NCBI RefSeq assembly: GCF_900114485.1 | Contig: NZ_FOTF01000013.1 | Coordinates: 41,130 to 105,129, forward strand | Direction: 5' to 3' | Length of the DNA stretch: 64,000 nucleotides | Source of the DNA: Loktanella salsilacus | GTDB lineage: Bacteria; Pseudomonadota; Alphaproteobacteria; Rhodobacterales; Rhodobacteraceae | Shown: one piece after another, positions 17,166-25,702 of the stretch | Position numbering within the stretch: position 1 is the first letter of the stretch | How the letters are laid out: each line of letters begins with the position of its first letter | Notes under the pieces: model-generated | The model's input: only the letters and a program-made list of their open reading frames with translations | Database searches by the model: none | Told to the model about the DNA's origin: nothing | Translations under genes and position numbers: made by a program

Positions 17166-18197
17166 ATGCACCCCAGCGACGCCGCATCCACACGGAAAAA
17201 GCCGAACCTTCAAACGGTTGCAGAAGCGGCAGGCGTCTCTCTGGCGACGGTCAGTCAGGTGATGCGCAACGCCGGGCGCATTTCGGAAAAGACCCGCGAA
17301 AAGGTGTTGAAAGCAGCCGAGGCGCTGAACTACGTCCCAGACGGGCGTGCCGCCGCCATGCGATCGGGCCAAAATCACGAGATCGGATTGGTCATCCACC
17401 AGATCGCCAACCCCTTTAACGCAGAGGTCATCAGCGGCGTCAGCGACCTGCTGGAAACCGAAGGCTATCTTGTCTCCGTCCTCGATTCCCGCGATGACCC
17501 GGCGAAAGAGGCGCGCAATCTTGAAGCCTTCATTCGCAGTGGCCGCGGCGGTCTGCTGTGGGTCCCTGCCGTGGGCGCGCGCAATCGGTCGTTTGAATTG
17601 CTCAAAACCCACCAGATGCCCACAGTCACCTTTCTGCGCCGCGCGCAGCAGATCACCTGCGATCATGTGGGCATTGAAAACGCCGCCGCGACGGCGACGG
17701 CGACCCGCTATCTGGCCGACCTTGGCCACCGTCATATCGCGTTTTTCGGCGGCACCGGCGCGGGACAGGTCCACCTGCAACGGATTGAAGGCTACGAAGC
17801 CGTCATGGCCGAACGCGGCCTTGGCACCCCGCTTATCTGGCCCTGCGCCGATAACAAATTAGCCGGGCTCGAGGCGAACTTGGCCCTGCGCAAGGCCCAT
17901 CCAGAGGTTACAGCGCTGGTCTGCAACGGCGATATGGTCGCCATCGGGGCCTGCCTTGCGCTGCACCGCCTTGGCCTGACGCCGGGGCGCGACATGTCGA
18001 TCATAGGCTTCGATGACATTGCCGACGCAGCCGTCGCTACGCCGCCGCTGTCCACGATGGCGGTGTCGCCGCATCAACTGGGGCGGCGGTTGGCGCAGGT
18101 GCTACTGGACCGGATCAAAACACCCGACATGCCCCACGTTACCGTCACCGTGCCCGCCACGCTGATCACGCGCGGCACGACGGGGGCACCGATTTAG
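17166..18197 (+). CDS. LacI-family transcriptional regulator
   Basis: This 343-residue protein has an N-terminal LacI helix-turn-helix (LQTVAEAAGVSLATVSQVMR), the hinge-helix region YVPDGRAAAMRSG and a periplasmic-binding-like effector domain (IGLVIHQIANPFNAEVISG ... MSIIGFDDIADA). The ATG at 17166 gives the usual spacing to the DNA-binding motif; the frame opens about 65 codons earlier without LacI-like sequence. It is divergent from the ABC/hydrolase operon and most likely represses it until the imported sugar or a breakdown product binds. Confidence 0.92.
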   Translation: MHPSDAASTRKKPNLQTVAEAAGVSLATVSQVMRNAGRISEKTREKVLKAAEALNYVPDGRAAAMRSGQNHEIGLVIHQIANPFNAEVISGVSDLLETEGYLVSVLDSRDDPAKEARNLEAFIRSGRGGLLWVPAVGARNRSFELLKTHQMPTVTFLRRAQQITCDHVGIENAAATATATRYLADLGHRHIAFFGGTGAGQVHLQRIEGYEAVMAERGLGTPLIWPCADNKLAGLEANLALRKAHPEVTALVCNGDMVAIGACLALHRLGLTPGRDMSIIGFDDIADAAVATPPLSTMAVSPHQLGRRLAQVLLDRIKTPDMPHVTVTVPATLITRGTTGAPI

Positions 18198-18255
18198 CAG
18201 GTCTGTTTCAACGGCCGCGCACATCATTCACAGACCCGGCGCTTGGTTGAAAATA

Positions 18256-18585
18256 TCACCCCGGCAGCAAAGCACTTTGAACTGCCGCATCCCAGCCAAG
18301 ATAATACGTATCCTGATCGCGGATCACCGGCCGCGCCATCACCTTGGGCTGGGCCTCGATCTGCGCCTCTGCCTCTGAATTCTTGAGCCAATCATTCAAT
18401 CCGCGATAGTCGTTCGATTTGCGATCCACCAGCCGATCGCCGAACTCTGAAATCAGTTCAGCCAGCTCAGCTTCGCTTAGGGGGTCGGACCGGACATCCC
18501 GGAAATCAACGTTCTTGCCCGCGGCCTCTAAATCTTTTCGCGCCCTTTGGCACACAGCGCAGGTGCTTAACCCATAGATAATCAT
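18256..18585 (-). CDS. ArsC/Spx-family thioredoxin-fold protein
   Basis: This 109-residue protein matches the arsenate-reductase-like ArsC family: MIIYGLSTCAVCQRARKDLE carries a CxxC redox pair near the N-terminus, followed by RSDPLSEAEL and a C-terminal ARPVIRD segment. The ATG at 18585 follows AAAGGAAATA. There are no arsenic genes beside it, so the role is unknown; it may be a general thiol-redox protein like other stand-alone members. Confidence 0.8.
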   Translation of the reverse strand: MIIYGLSTCAVCQRARKDLEAAGKNVDFRDVRSDPLSEAELAELISEFGDRLVDRKSNDYRGLNDWLKNSEAEAQIEAQPKVMARPVIRDQDTYYLGWDAAVQSALLPG

Positions 18586-18753
18586 ATTATTTCCTTTGTC
18601 GGCAGTCCTGCGCCCCAGCATTTGCGCCTTTGGCGCGACACATGTGATGGCGACTGGTGTGTGATCGCTACTTTGGCCAAATCATAAGCAACTTGGGATT
18701 TTTTACCAGTTGGGGCGTGACTCGCCTGCGACCCATCGGCTAGTCGTGTGATT

Positions 18754-18930
18754 ATGAAACACATCCCCAAAGAATCCACCGATGACGCGCTTATTCAGGA
18801 ATTTCTGAAAAACGGCGGCAAAGTCAGCGTCGGGAAAACCAAACCTTTGCCAAGCGAGTTGGGCCTGAGCAACAATGCCTGGAACAACAAGCTGACCAAA
18901 GAAGAAAAGGCCGCGCGCGATAAGAAGTAA
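18754..18930 (+). CDS. Small conserved-type hypothetical protein
   Basis: This open frame encodes a 58-residue basic, soluble protein (MKHIPKESTDDALIQEFLKN ... KLTKEEKAARDKK). The composition (Lys/Glu-rich ends, no low-quality stretches) and the strong terminator just downstream support a real gene. A GTG two codons upstream (18748) is an alternative start. I do not recognise a domain. Confidence 0.65.
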   Translation: MKHIPKESTDDALIQEFLKNGGKVSVGKTKPLPSELGLSNNAWNNKLTKEEKAARDKK

Positions 18931-18979
18931 TGCGTCTCAAGCGTTACCAATTTTCGCAGCAAAGCGTGATGCCTTTAGG

Positions 18980-18999
18980 ACCGCCGCCGGGCGGTTTTT
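18980..18999 (+). terminator. Rho-independent terminator
   Basis: ACCGCC pairs with GGCGGT around loop GCCG and is followed by TTTT, 49 bp after the small protein gene. It closes that transcription unit. Confidence 0.75.
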
Positions 19000-19038
19000 A
19001 AAGCGTCCCTAAGGGTGCCAACGTTAACAACACATAGC

Positions 19039-19890
19039 TCACCCCGCATCCAACCCATAAAACCGCTGCGCCGTGCCCCCATAAATCGCAGCGCGGTCAG
19101 CATCGCTCAAGGGCGCAAAAAGCTCTTCGGACACCGACCGCCAGCGGTCGTAATTCCCGGCAAGGTTCAGAACCGGCCAATCACTGCCCCACATCACCCG
19201 CTCTGCGCCAAAACGCGCCAGAACGTGATCAACGACGGGGCGCAATACGTCCGCCGTCCAGCCGGGACCAGCCTCGTTTGCAAGGCCGGACACCTTGCAC
19301 ATAATCTGCGGCAACTTCGCCAGCTGCGCCATGCCCCGCCGCCAATCGTCACCCGCATCAGCGCCCCCGGCGATGACGGGCTTGGCGCAATGATTAATCA
19401 CGATCTTCAAGGACGGCACCTGCGCCGCGACCTCTGCCAGCACATCCAGATGGCGCGGCGTGACAAGCGCATCCAGCCGCAGGCCCCGCTCTGCCAGCTT
19501 GTGCAGATTGGCGATCACCGCAGGCTGGGCGATCCATCGGGTGTCGCTGATGTCTTGCAACATAGGCCGAACCCCCTTGAACGCAGGGTGCGCAGCAAGG
19601 CGATCAAAGGTCTGCGCGGCCGCGGGATCCGCCAGATCGACCCACCCCACAACGCCCTTAATCCAGCCATGATCCTGCGCCAGCGACAGCAAATAATCCG
19701 TCTCTGCCACCGTAGCTGCGGCCTGCACGACGACAGTTCCGGCGATGCCATGGCGCTGCAATACGGGTGCCAAATCGGCAGGCAGTATATCGCGGCGGAT
19801 CGCGGCAACGTCGTCCGTCATCCAGTCATAATCGCCTCGCGCAATCTGCCAAAAATGCTGATGTGCGTCGATCGGGTCGGGCTGTGCCAT
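19039..19890 (-). CDS. L-fuconolactonase-like amidohydrolase
   Basis: This 283-residue TIM-barrel hydrolase is of the amidohydrolase_2 family. The metal-binding start DAHQHFWQ, the central VINHCAKP and GSDWPVLNLAGNY near the C-terminus match fuconolactonase-type lactonases that open sugar-acid lactones. It probably hydrolyses a lactone made by a sugar dehydrogenase. Its promoter region carries an AT-rich near-palindrome related to one upstream of the sugar ABC operon at 21259, linking it to that pathway. The precise sugar is not visible. Confidence 0.82.
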   Translation of the reverse strand: MAQPDPIDAHQHFWQIARGDYDWMTDDVAAIRRDILPADLAPVLQRHGIAGTVVVQAAATVAETDYLLSLAQDHGWIKGVVGWVDLADPAAAQTFDRLAAHPAFKGVRPMLQDISDTRWIAQPAVIANLHKLAERGLRLDALVTPRHLDVLAEVAAQVPSLKIVINHCAKPVIAGGADAGDDWRRGMAQLAKLPQIMCKVSGLANEAGPGWTADVLRPVVDHVLARFGAERVMWGSDWPVLNLAGNYDRWRSVSEELFAPLSDADRAAIYGGTAQRFYGLDAG

Positions 19891-20207
19891 GACGTATCCT
19901 TTCGCATGGTCGCTTGATTAAATATGTTTTGTATAATTAAAAACAGCACAATAAAACAGTCGTCTCGCCAATATTTCGCGACAGGACTATGATGCAGCTT
20001 ACCCCATTTCCTTATATTTGGCACCATTCGGTTTCTGCAGGCCCACGTTGACCTGTTCGTGTCCGATGCCATCGCGCAGGCGCAATTCACGGCAAAAGAC
20101 GGGACCGCAATCACGCGCCTTTCGCGGCAGATGCGCAGTTCATCCTGTCGCATACGGGCGACGCAGGCTATGCCCCTCTCCGCTGCAGCGCAGGATTTCG
20201 TGACCAG
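19891..20207. other. Intergenic region with an AT-rich motif and possible decayed coding sequence
   Basis: The left part holds the AT-rich near-palindrome at 19925-19945. The right part (about 20035-20211) reads on the plus strand like the end of a protein (HVDLFVSDAIAQAQF in one frame, then PLSAAAQDFVTS and a TAA), but only with frame changes, so it looks like a decayed gene. I could not assign a family. Confidence 0.3.
19925..19945. promoter_or_regulatory. Putative operator upstream of the fuconolactonase-like gene
   Basis: TGTTTT and AAAACA arms form an AT-rich imperfect palindrome. Its right part, ATAATTAAAAACA (19933-19945), recurs exactly at 21171-21183 upstream of the ABC operon. A shared 13-mer in two promoters of one locus suggests a common regulator, probably the GntR protein at 20208. 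Confidence 0.5.
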
Positions 20208-21113
20208 TTAAAGCGTGTGACTATTGGCCTGCAACGCGTTCAGCAACGTCTGCTTAGATGTCGCCAAATGCCGCAATGCCGCCGCCTGCGCCCGCCCGAC
20301 ATCCCGGCTACGCAGGGCGTCGATATAGGCCAGATGTTCTTGGATCGCATCCGCATTGCGGGTGCGTTCATCCGCCTTATTCCACTGAAAATGATAGTGA
20401 AACACCAGAGAGATGACCTTTTGGAACTCTTTGACAAAGCGGTTCGTCACCACACTGTTGATCGCCTCGTGAAAGGTTTCGTCCAAGACGGAAAAGTCGT
20501 GATAGTCCCGATCGATCCGCTCTAGCAGGGCCAGATGCGCCTGTTCCAACACGTCAAGCCGGGCCCAAATCGGATGATCTGGCGCAAGGGCCACTAGATG
20601 CTGGACCGAGTTTAGTTCCAGCACGGTGCGAAAGTCCGACAGCTCTAGCGCGTATTCCTTGGTAAAGCCGTGCAGCACCCAGCCACCACGCGGCCGCCGC
20701 ACGACGATCCCGAACCGCGACAAGGACGACAGGAATTCCTGCAAGGTATGCGGCGCAACGCCAAACTCCTTGGCCAGTTGCGCCACGTTCAGCGCCGTGC
20801 CCGGCGGCACGTCCATGCGCAGCACCCAATCAAGGAATCGCCCCTCCAGCTCTTCTATCGTCAGCAAGGTCGCTGGTTTTTCCAGACGATCCCCCGCACG
20901 CGTGCGCCGCTGGATCGCCTTTTCGCGGCCATCAAGCGCGATCAGCCCGATGTCGTCAAAGCGCGCAAGCACGCTGCGGATCACAGTGCGACTAACGCCA
21001 AGATCGGCCGCAAGCACGTTTTCAGACTGCAGCGTGCCGCCAATTTCCGTTTTATCGCATATCGTTAGCAGCTTGTTATGCGCTTCGATGAAACGTGTGT
21101 TGTTGCGTGCCAT
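20208..21113 (-). CDS. GntR-type regulator with two winged helices and an FCD domain
   Basis: This 301-residue protein is longer than usual FCD-class GntR proteins (about 230-250). Residues 10-70 read as one winged helix (LAADLGVSRTVIRSVLARFD ... LIALDGREKAIQ). Residues 85-150 read as a second (RFLDWVLRMDVPPGTALNV, AKEFGVAPHTLQEFLSSLSR, RRPRGGWVLHGF). The FCD ligand domain follows (DETFHEAINSVVTNRF). It is divergent from the sugar ABC operon. A tandem DNA-binding arrangement within one chain may change operator size or symmetry. Confidence 0.8.
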   Translation of the reverse strand: MARNNTRFIEAHNKLLTICDKTEIGGTLQSENVLAADLGVSRTVIRSVLARFDDIGLIALDGREKAIQRRTRAGDRLEKPATLLTIEELEGRFLDWVLRMDVPPGTALNVAQLAKEFGVAPHTLQEFLSSLSRFGIVVRRPRGGWVLHGFTKEYALELSDFRTVLELNSVQHLVALAPDHPIWARLDVLEQAHLALLERIDRDYHDFSVLDETFHEAINSVVTNRFVKEFQKVISLVFHYHFQWNKADERTRNADAIQEHLAYIDALRSRDVGRAQAAALRHLATSKQTLLNALQANSHTL

Positions 21114-21161
21114 AGGTCAGTGGCCTTTCCGATCTGCGCCATCACCACTTGTTCTATAGCC

Positions 21162-21231
21162 TGTTCAAAAATAATTAAAAACATTTGACGCGTCACTTCG
21201 TGCCTGCATATGTTTATTATTATAAAAAGCA
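21162..21231. promoter_or_regulatory. Two AT-rich operator-like motifs before the sugar ABC operon
   Basis: ATAATTAAAAACA (21171-21183) repeats the 13-mer found upstream of the fuconolactonase-like gene. A related near-palindrome with TGTTT and AAAAGCA ends lies at 21211-21231, just before the ribosome binding site GGGAGGAG of the permease gene. Both stand out from the GC-rich background. Confidence 0.5.
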
Positions 21232-21258
21232 ATTATCGCCGCGGGAGGAGACGACAAA

Positions 21259-22272
21259 ATGTCAGATGTGCAGGCCTCGCGGTCACGCCGCCTTCGCCTT
21301 GGCGGCGCGTCGCTGCACAAGCTGTCAGCCGTGGCGACGCTGGTTTTGTTGATCGTGGCGTTTTCGTTCACCAGCCCCGCATTCTTTTCAGTCAACAACG
21401 GCCTGACCGTCTTGCTGCAAACCGCCGTGATCGGATTGCTGGCAATTGGCATGACGATGGTCATCATCACGGGCGGCATCGACCTTAGCGTGGGGTCCGT
21501 GCTGGCCCTGTCTGGGGTTGTGACCGGGCTGGCGATCAAGGCGGGGATGCCCGTGATACCCGGCATGGGGCTGGGCATTGTGACGGGTGCGGCCTGCGGC
21601 GCGATCAATGGGCTGATCATCACTAAGATGCGGATCACGCCCTTTGTGGCGACCCTTGGCATGATGATGATCGCCCGCGGCCTTGCGCTGCAACTGACAG
21701 GCGCCGCCCCGATCAGCCGTCTGGGCGACAGCTTTGGGCAGTTGGGGAACGGCTCGTTCTTTCGCGTTGTTGAAATGCAGGCCAACGGCTTTCCCAAGGT
21801 GATCTTTCCCGGCATCCCCTACCCTGCCGTGCTGCTGTTGGTCGTCGCACTCTTGGGGGCCTACATCCTGTCGCGCCGCCAAATCGGGCGGCATATTCTG
21901 TCGGTCGGATCGCACGAAGAGGCCGCCCGCCTGTCCGGCGTCAACGTCACCCGCACAAAGGTCTGGGCCTACACCGCATCAGGTGCGCTGGCCGGTCTGG
22001 CAGGCATGGTTTTGATGTCCCGCCTTGTCACCGTCCAGCCGAACGAGGGCGTCATGTACGAACTTGACGCCATCGCAGCCGCCGTCATTGGCGGCGCGTC
22101 ATTGATGGGCGGCGTCGGCAGCATTTCTGGCAGCATGATTGGCGCATTCATCATCGGTGTGCTGCGCAACGGGCTGAACATGGCCGGCACCAGCGCCTTC
22201 ATCCAACAAATTATCATCGGGATCGTGGTGATCGGGGCGGTCTATATCGACCAGATCCGCAACCGCAACTGA
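21259..22272 (+). CDS. Sugar ABC transporter permease (RbsC/FrcC type)
   Basis: This 337-residue CUT2-family permease has about ten spans and the family loop GMTMVIITGGIDLSVGS and ISRRQ-like LSRRQIGRHILSVG. It is the first gene of a four-gene plus-strand operon whose order (permease, binding protein, ATPase, dehydrogenase) differs from the common binding-protein-first order. A single permease of this type is thought to work as a homodimer. Confidence 0.92.
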   Translation: MSDVQASRSRRLRLGGASLHKLSAVATLVLLIVAFSFTSPAFFSVNNGLTVLLQTAVIGLLAIGMTMVIITGGIDLSVGSVLALSGVVTGLAIKAGMPVIPGMGLGIVTGAACGAINGLIITKMRITPFVATLGMMMIARGLALQLTGAAPISRLGDSFGQLGNGSFFRVVEMQANGFPKVIFPGIPYPAVLLLVVALLGAYILSRRQIGRHILSVGSHEEAARLSGVNVTRTKVWAYTASGALAGLAGMVLMSRLVTVQPNEGVMYELDAIAAAVIGGASLMGGVGSISGSMIGAFIIGVLRNGLNMAGTSAFIQQIIIGIVVIGAVYIDQIRNRN

Positions 22273-22305
22273 ACGCCCGACATCAGCTTCATCAGGGAGG
22301 AAACC

Positions 22306-23247
22306 ATGAAGAACATCGTCACCGCAGCACTCACCACCGGGATCATCGGGCTTACCGCATCAGCCGCGACCGCAGGTGAAATCGCCGTTATCGTAAAGAC
22401 GACAAATTCCAACTTTTGGCAAAATGTCAGCAAAGGTGCCGACGCGGCCATCGCAGGGCAAAGCGCGCATACCGTCAGCTTTAACGGCCCGGCGTCTGAA
22501 TCCGCCGTCGCCGATCAAGTCTCGCTGGTGGAAAACGCCATCAATCGCGGCGTGTCCGCCATCGTCTTGGCCCCCTCCGACCCAGAGGCATTGGCCCCCG
22601 TCGTCAAACGCGCCTTCGAGGCTGGCATCCCCGTCGCAATCATCGACAGCATGTTGGCTGCGGGCAACGAGGCCTATTACCAAACCTTCCTGTCCACGGA
22701 TAACTGCGCCGCAGGCGAGCTGGCCGCGCAAACCATGATCGACGCCGCAGGCAGCACCGGCAAGGTCGCCGTGATGTCCTATGTCGCGGGTGTCGGGTCC
22801 GAAATCGGCCGCGTCGGCTGTTTCAGCGACTACCTCGCCAAAAACTCTGACCTTGAAATCGTCGGACCGTTCTATTCGCAGTCGCAAATGGCGACGGCGC
22901 TGAACCAGACCACGGACATTCTGGCCGCAAACACCGATCTGGTCGGCATCTTTGGCGCGAACGAGCCCACAGCGATCGGCATGGGCCGCGCCATCGAACA
23001 GGCTGGCAAAGCGGGCCAGCTGACGGCGATTGGTTTTGACGGCAATGCCGACCTGCAAGACATGGTCAAAAGCGGCACCTTGCTGGCGACCGCTGTGCAA
23101 GGCTCATTCCAGATGGGCGAACTTGGCGTGCAGGCCGTCATGGGCGTTCTGGCCGGCGAGACGATCGAGACGTTCATCGACACCGGCGTCGTGATGGTCA
23201 CCAAGGACAACATCGACAGCCCAGTGGCGCAAAACGTCCTTTACTAA
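22306..23247 (+). CDS. Sugar ABC transporter binding protein (RbsB type)
   Basis: This 313-residue periplasmic binding protein of the CUT2 family starts at an ATG after AGGGAGGAAACC, with a Sec signal peptide ([19 protein letters not shown], cleavage near ATAGE). Ligand-pocket landmarks [17 protein letters not shown] and [16 protein letters not shown] are present. RbsB-type proteins bind monosaccharides such as ribose, fructose, xylose or fucose; the identity here is open. A perfect hairpin follows the stop. Confidence 0.9.
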   Translation: MKNIVTAALTTGIIGLTASAATAGEIAVIVKTTNSNFWQNVSKGADAAIAGQSAHTVSFNGPASESAVADQVSLVENAINRGVSAIVLAPSDPEALAPVVKRAFEAGIPVAIIDSMLAAGNEAYYQTFLSTDNCAAGELAAQTMIDAAGSTGKVAVMSYVAGVGSEIGRVGCFSDYLAKNSDLEIVGPFYSQSQMATALNQTTDILAANTDLVGIFGANEPTAIGMGRAIEQAGKAGQLTAIGFDGNADLQDMVKSGTLLATAVQGSFQMGELGVQAVMGVLAGETIETFIDTGVVMVTKDNIDSPVAQNVLY

Positions 23248-23256
23248 ACCCCTCCC

Positions 23257-23281
23257 GGCCAGCGCGCCCCTCGCGCTGGCC
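23257..23281 (+). terminator. Intercistronic hairpin after the RbsB-type gene
   Basis: GGCCAGCGCG pairs perfectly with CGCGCTGGCC around loop CCCCT, within the 58-bp gap before the ATPase gene. The absence of a T-run argues for mRNA stabilisation or partial attenuation. Confidence 0.7.
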
Positions 23282-23305
23282 ACTCTTTGCGCCAGTAGGT
23301 CCCCC

Positions 23306-24088
23306 ATGTTCGACACCCCCGCACCGCCGACCCCATTGGTTGAAATGTCCCGCATTTCCAAACGCTTCGGCGGGCTGCACGCCGTGACCGACGTCAGCCT
23401 TGACCTGTACCCGGGCGAGGTGGTCGGCGTTCTGGGCCATAACGGCGCGGGCAAATCCTGCCTGATGCGCATTCTGTCGGGCGCCATGACGGCCAGCGAT
23501 GGGCAAATCACCGTCGGCGGCAAACCTGTGACGTTGAACTCTCCGCAGGATGCCCGCAACTGCGGGATCGAAACGATCTATCAAACGCTCGCCTTGGCCA
23601 ATCACCTCGATGCCGCCGCAAATCTGTTTCTGGGCCGAGAGCTGAAAACGCGCTTTGGCAATCTGGACGACGCCCGCATGTTCGCCCATGCGCAAGAGGC
23701 TTTGCGCCAATTGAACCCGCATTTCACGAACCTGAAGGACCCCGTATCGCGCCTGTCCGGCGGCCAACGGCAGGTCATCGCGATTGCACGGGCGATCTAT
23801 TTTCAGGCGAAGGTGCTGATCATGGACGAGCCGACTGCAGCGCTTGGCCCATCCGAAACCGCTATGGTCGCTGATCTGACCCTGCGGCTTAAGGCCGAAG
23901 GGATCGGGATATTTCTGATCAGCCACGACATGCATGATGTCTTTGACCTGTGTGACCGCGTGATGGTGATGAACAAAGGCCGCAACGTCGGATCCTTTCG
24001 GATCGAGGACGTGAACAAAGACGACATCCTAAGCTTAATCATCAAAGGCACATTGCCCGATGACTGGACCCCGCGAGGCGGCAAATGA
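23306..24088 (+). CDS. Sugar ABC transporter ATPase, single-domain (FrcA type)
   Basis: This 260-residue ATPase has Walker [13 protein letters not shown], signature [16 protein letters not shown] and Walker [13 protein letters not shown]. Most CUT2 systems use a double-domain RbsA; a single-domain protein of this size resembles FrcA of the rhizobial fructose importer FrcBCA. It overlaps the dehydrogenase gene by 4 bp (ATGA). Ligand cannot be read from the sequence. Confidence 0.9.
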   Translation: MFDTPAPPTPLVEMSRISKRFGGLHAVTDVSLDLYPGEVVGVLGHNGAGKSCLMRILSGAMTASDGQITVGGKPVTLNSPQDARNCGIETIYQTLALANHLDAAANLFLGRELKTRFGNLDDARMFAHAQEALRQLNPHFTNLKDPVSRLSGGQRQVIAIARAIYFQAKVLIMDEPTAALGPSETAMVADLTLRLKAEGIGIFLISHDMHDVFDLCDRVMVMNKGRNVGSFRIEDVNKDDILSLIIKGTLPDDWTPRGGK

Positions 24089-25101
24089 CGGGACCCACTA
24101 TGAAAGTCGGCGTCATCAACGCCCCCGGCACGTTCGACGTGCAAACGCGCCCATTGCCCCAGACCGCGCCGGACGGTTGGGTTCTGATCGACATTTGCGC
24201 CGCCGGGATCTGCGGCACGGACTATCACATCTTTGAAGGCAAACACCCTTTCCTGAATTACCCGCGTGTCATCGGGCACGAACTTAGCGGCCGCGTTGTG
24301 CAAGACGGCAACGGCTGGACCAAAGGCGATCTTGTCGTTGTGAACCCCTATCTGTCCTGCGGCACCTGCCGCGCATGCAAGCGGGGCAAGCCGAACTGCT
24401 GCTACAATATTCAAGTGCTTGGCGTGCACCGCGACGGCGGTCTGGCCACACGCTTGGCCGTGCCATCCGCGAACCTTTACGCCGCCGACGGGCTATCGCC
24501 GCAGCAGGCCGCTATGGTCGAATTTCTGGCCATCGGCGCCCATGCTGTCCGGCGGTCGGACACCCGCGCCGGCGACCGTGTGCTTGTCACCGGCGCAGGC
24601 CCTATCGGCATTGGCGCTGCACTTTTTGCGCGGCTCGCGGGGGCGGACGTCGCCTTGCTAGACCTTAGCCCGGACCGGCTGCGCATGGCGCAGGATCGGT
24701 TCGGGTTTGATACCGCCTACGCCTCGCTTGATGCGGCAATCGCCGCGACCCAAGGCGAAGGTTATGACGTGGTTTTCGACGCCACCGGCCACGGCGGCGC
24801 GATTGAATCCGGCTTTGCCGCTGTGGCCCATGGCGGGTCTTACACGCTTGTAAGCGTTGTGAAAAATGACATCACATTCCACGATCCCGACTTCCATAAA
24901 AAGGAAATGCGCCTGATCGGCAGTCGCAACGCGCTGCGGGATGATTTCGACTGGGTAATGGCCGCGTTCCGGCGCGGCGATATCGACGCAGACGCCCTGT
25001 GTTCGGATCAACTGAGCCTTGATGCATTCGCCGCAAAGTTCAGCAATCTGGCCGCAGATCGGTCGACCCTGATCAAGGTCATCGTCCAGATGGAAGGGTA
25101 A
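24085..25101 (+). CDS. Zinc-dependent medium-chain sugar/polyol dehydrogenase
   Basis: This 338-residue MDR-family dehydrogenase has catalytic zinc ligands in CGTDYH and GHE ([19 protein letters not shown]), the structural zinc Cys cluster [15 protein letters not shown] and a Rossmann motif [10 protein letters not shown]. It resembles L-idonate/L-galactonate-5-dehydrogenase type enzymes oxidising a sugar acid or polyol. It is the last gene of the sugar ABC operon and overlaps the ATPase gene. An ATG five codons later is an alternative start. Confidence 0.87.
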   Translation: MTGPTMKVGVINAPGTFDVQTRPLPQTAPDGWVLIDICAAGICGTDYHIFEGKHPFLNYPRVIGHELSGRVVQDGNGWTKGDLVVVNPYLSCGTCRACKRGKPNCCYNIQVLGVHRDGGLATRLAVPSANLYAADGLSPQQAAMVEFLAIGAHAVRRSDTRAGDRVLVTGAGPIGIGAALFARLAGADVALLDLSPDRLRMAQDRFGFDTAYASLDAAIAATQGEGYDVVFDATGHGGAIESGFAAVAHGGSYTLVSVVKNDITFHDPDFHKKEMRLIGSRNALRDDFDWVMAAFRRGDIDADALCSDQLSLDAFAAKFSNLAADRSTLIKVIVQMEG

Positions 25102-25107
25102 AATCCC

Positions 25108-25560
25108 CTACGGCGTCCGGTAGGGCTTCCCCTTGACCCGCCGCAGGGGGATTGACGATTCAATCGACGACACTCCCGTCACGCGGGTCAGGCGTTCAGT
25201 CAGGAAACGTTCGAAATCCTTCAGGTCTGACGTCACGATCCGCATCAGATAATCGCGGTTTCCGGTCATCAGCCAGCAATCTACCACCTCTTCAAAGGCA
25301 GAGATTTCAGCCTCGAACGACGCAAGCGCCTTGTCGATTTGCCGGTCAAGCTGCACCGACACGAACACGGTCACATCAAACCCCAGCGCCGCCTCGTCAA
25401 AGCGGGCATTGTAGCCGGTGATCACGCCTGACGCTTCTAGCGCCTTGACCCGGCGCGCGGTCGGCGTGGGGCTAAGCCCGACAGCATCGCCAAGGTCATT
25501 CATGCTGATGCGCCCATCCGCAGCAAGCCGGCGAACGATTCGTTTATCAATTTCATCCAT
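25108..25560 (-). CDS. Lrp/AsnC-family transcriptional regulator
   Basis: This 150-residue protein starts MDEIDKRIVRRLAADGRISM, with the AsnC helix-turn-helix LGDAVGLSPTPTARRVKALE and a C-terminal RAM domain (VFVSVQLDRQIDKALASFE ... CWLMTGNRDYLMRIVTSDL). The frame opens 17 codons earlier, but the ATG at 25560 gives the standard N-terminus. It is divergent from the E1-like gene at 25703, the same arrangement as mdeR and mdeB in Pseudomonas putida. It probably senses an amino acid or keto acid and controls that gene. Confidence 0.88.
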   Translation of the reverse strand: MDEIDKRIVRRLAADGRISMNDLGDAVGLSPTPTARRVKALEASGVITGYNARFDEAALGFDVTVFVSVQLDRQIDKALASFEAEISAFEEVVDCWLMTGNRDYLMRIVTSDLKDFERFLTERLTRVTGVSSIESSIPLRRVKGKPYRTP

Positions 25561-25579
25561 AGCAGCGAAATACGCTAAC

Positions 25580-25613
25580 ATTTGCGAAAAGAGCGAGTTT
25601 TTTCGGCGCAAAT
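25580..25613. promoter_or_regulatory. Putative Lrp-type inverted repeat
   Basis: ATTTGCG (25580-25586) and CGCAAAT (25607-25613) form a 7-bp inverted repeat around a 20-bp centre that includes A- and T-runs, just upstream of the Lrp gene and about 90 bp before the E1-like gene. Position and AT tracts suit Lrp-family binding. Confidence 0.4.
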
Positions 25614-25702
25614 ATGTCCCCGCGTAGTGAATTTGCAGGAACCTACGCGCAAAATGCGATTAGACTCACCTAGTATAGCGCAACACCGCTCAAGAGGCTT
25701 TT

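Noticed and set aside
22360..23100. Open frame of 246 codons opposite the RbsB-type gene
   Set aside because: It has antisense composition and overlaps a clear binding-protein gene with signal peptide.
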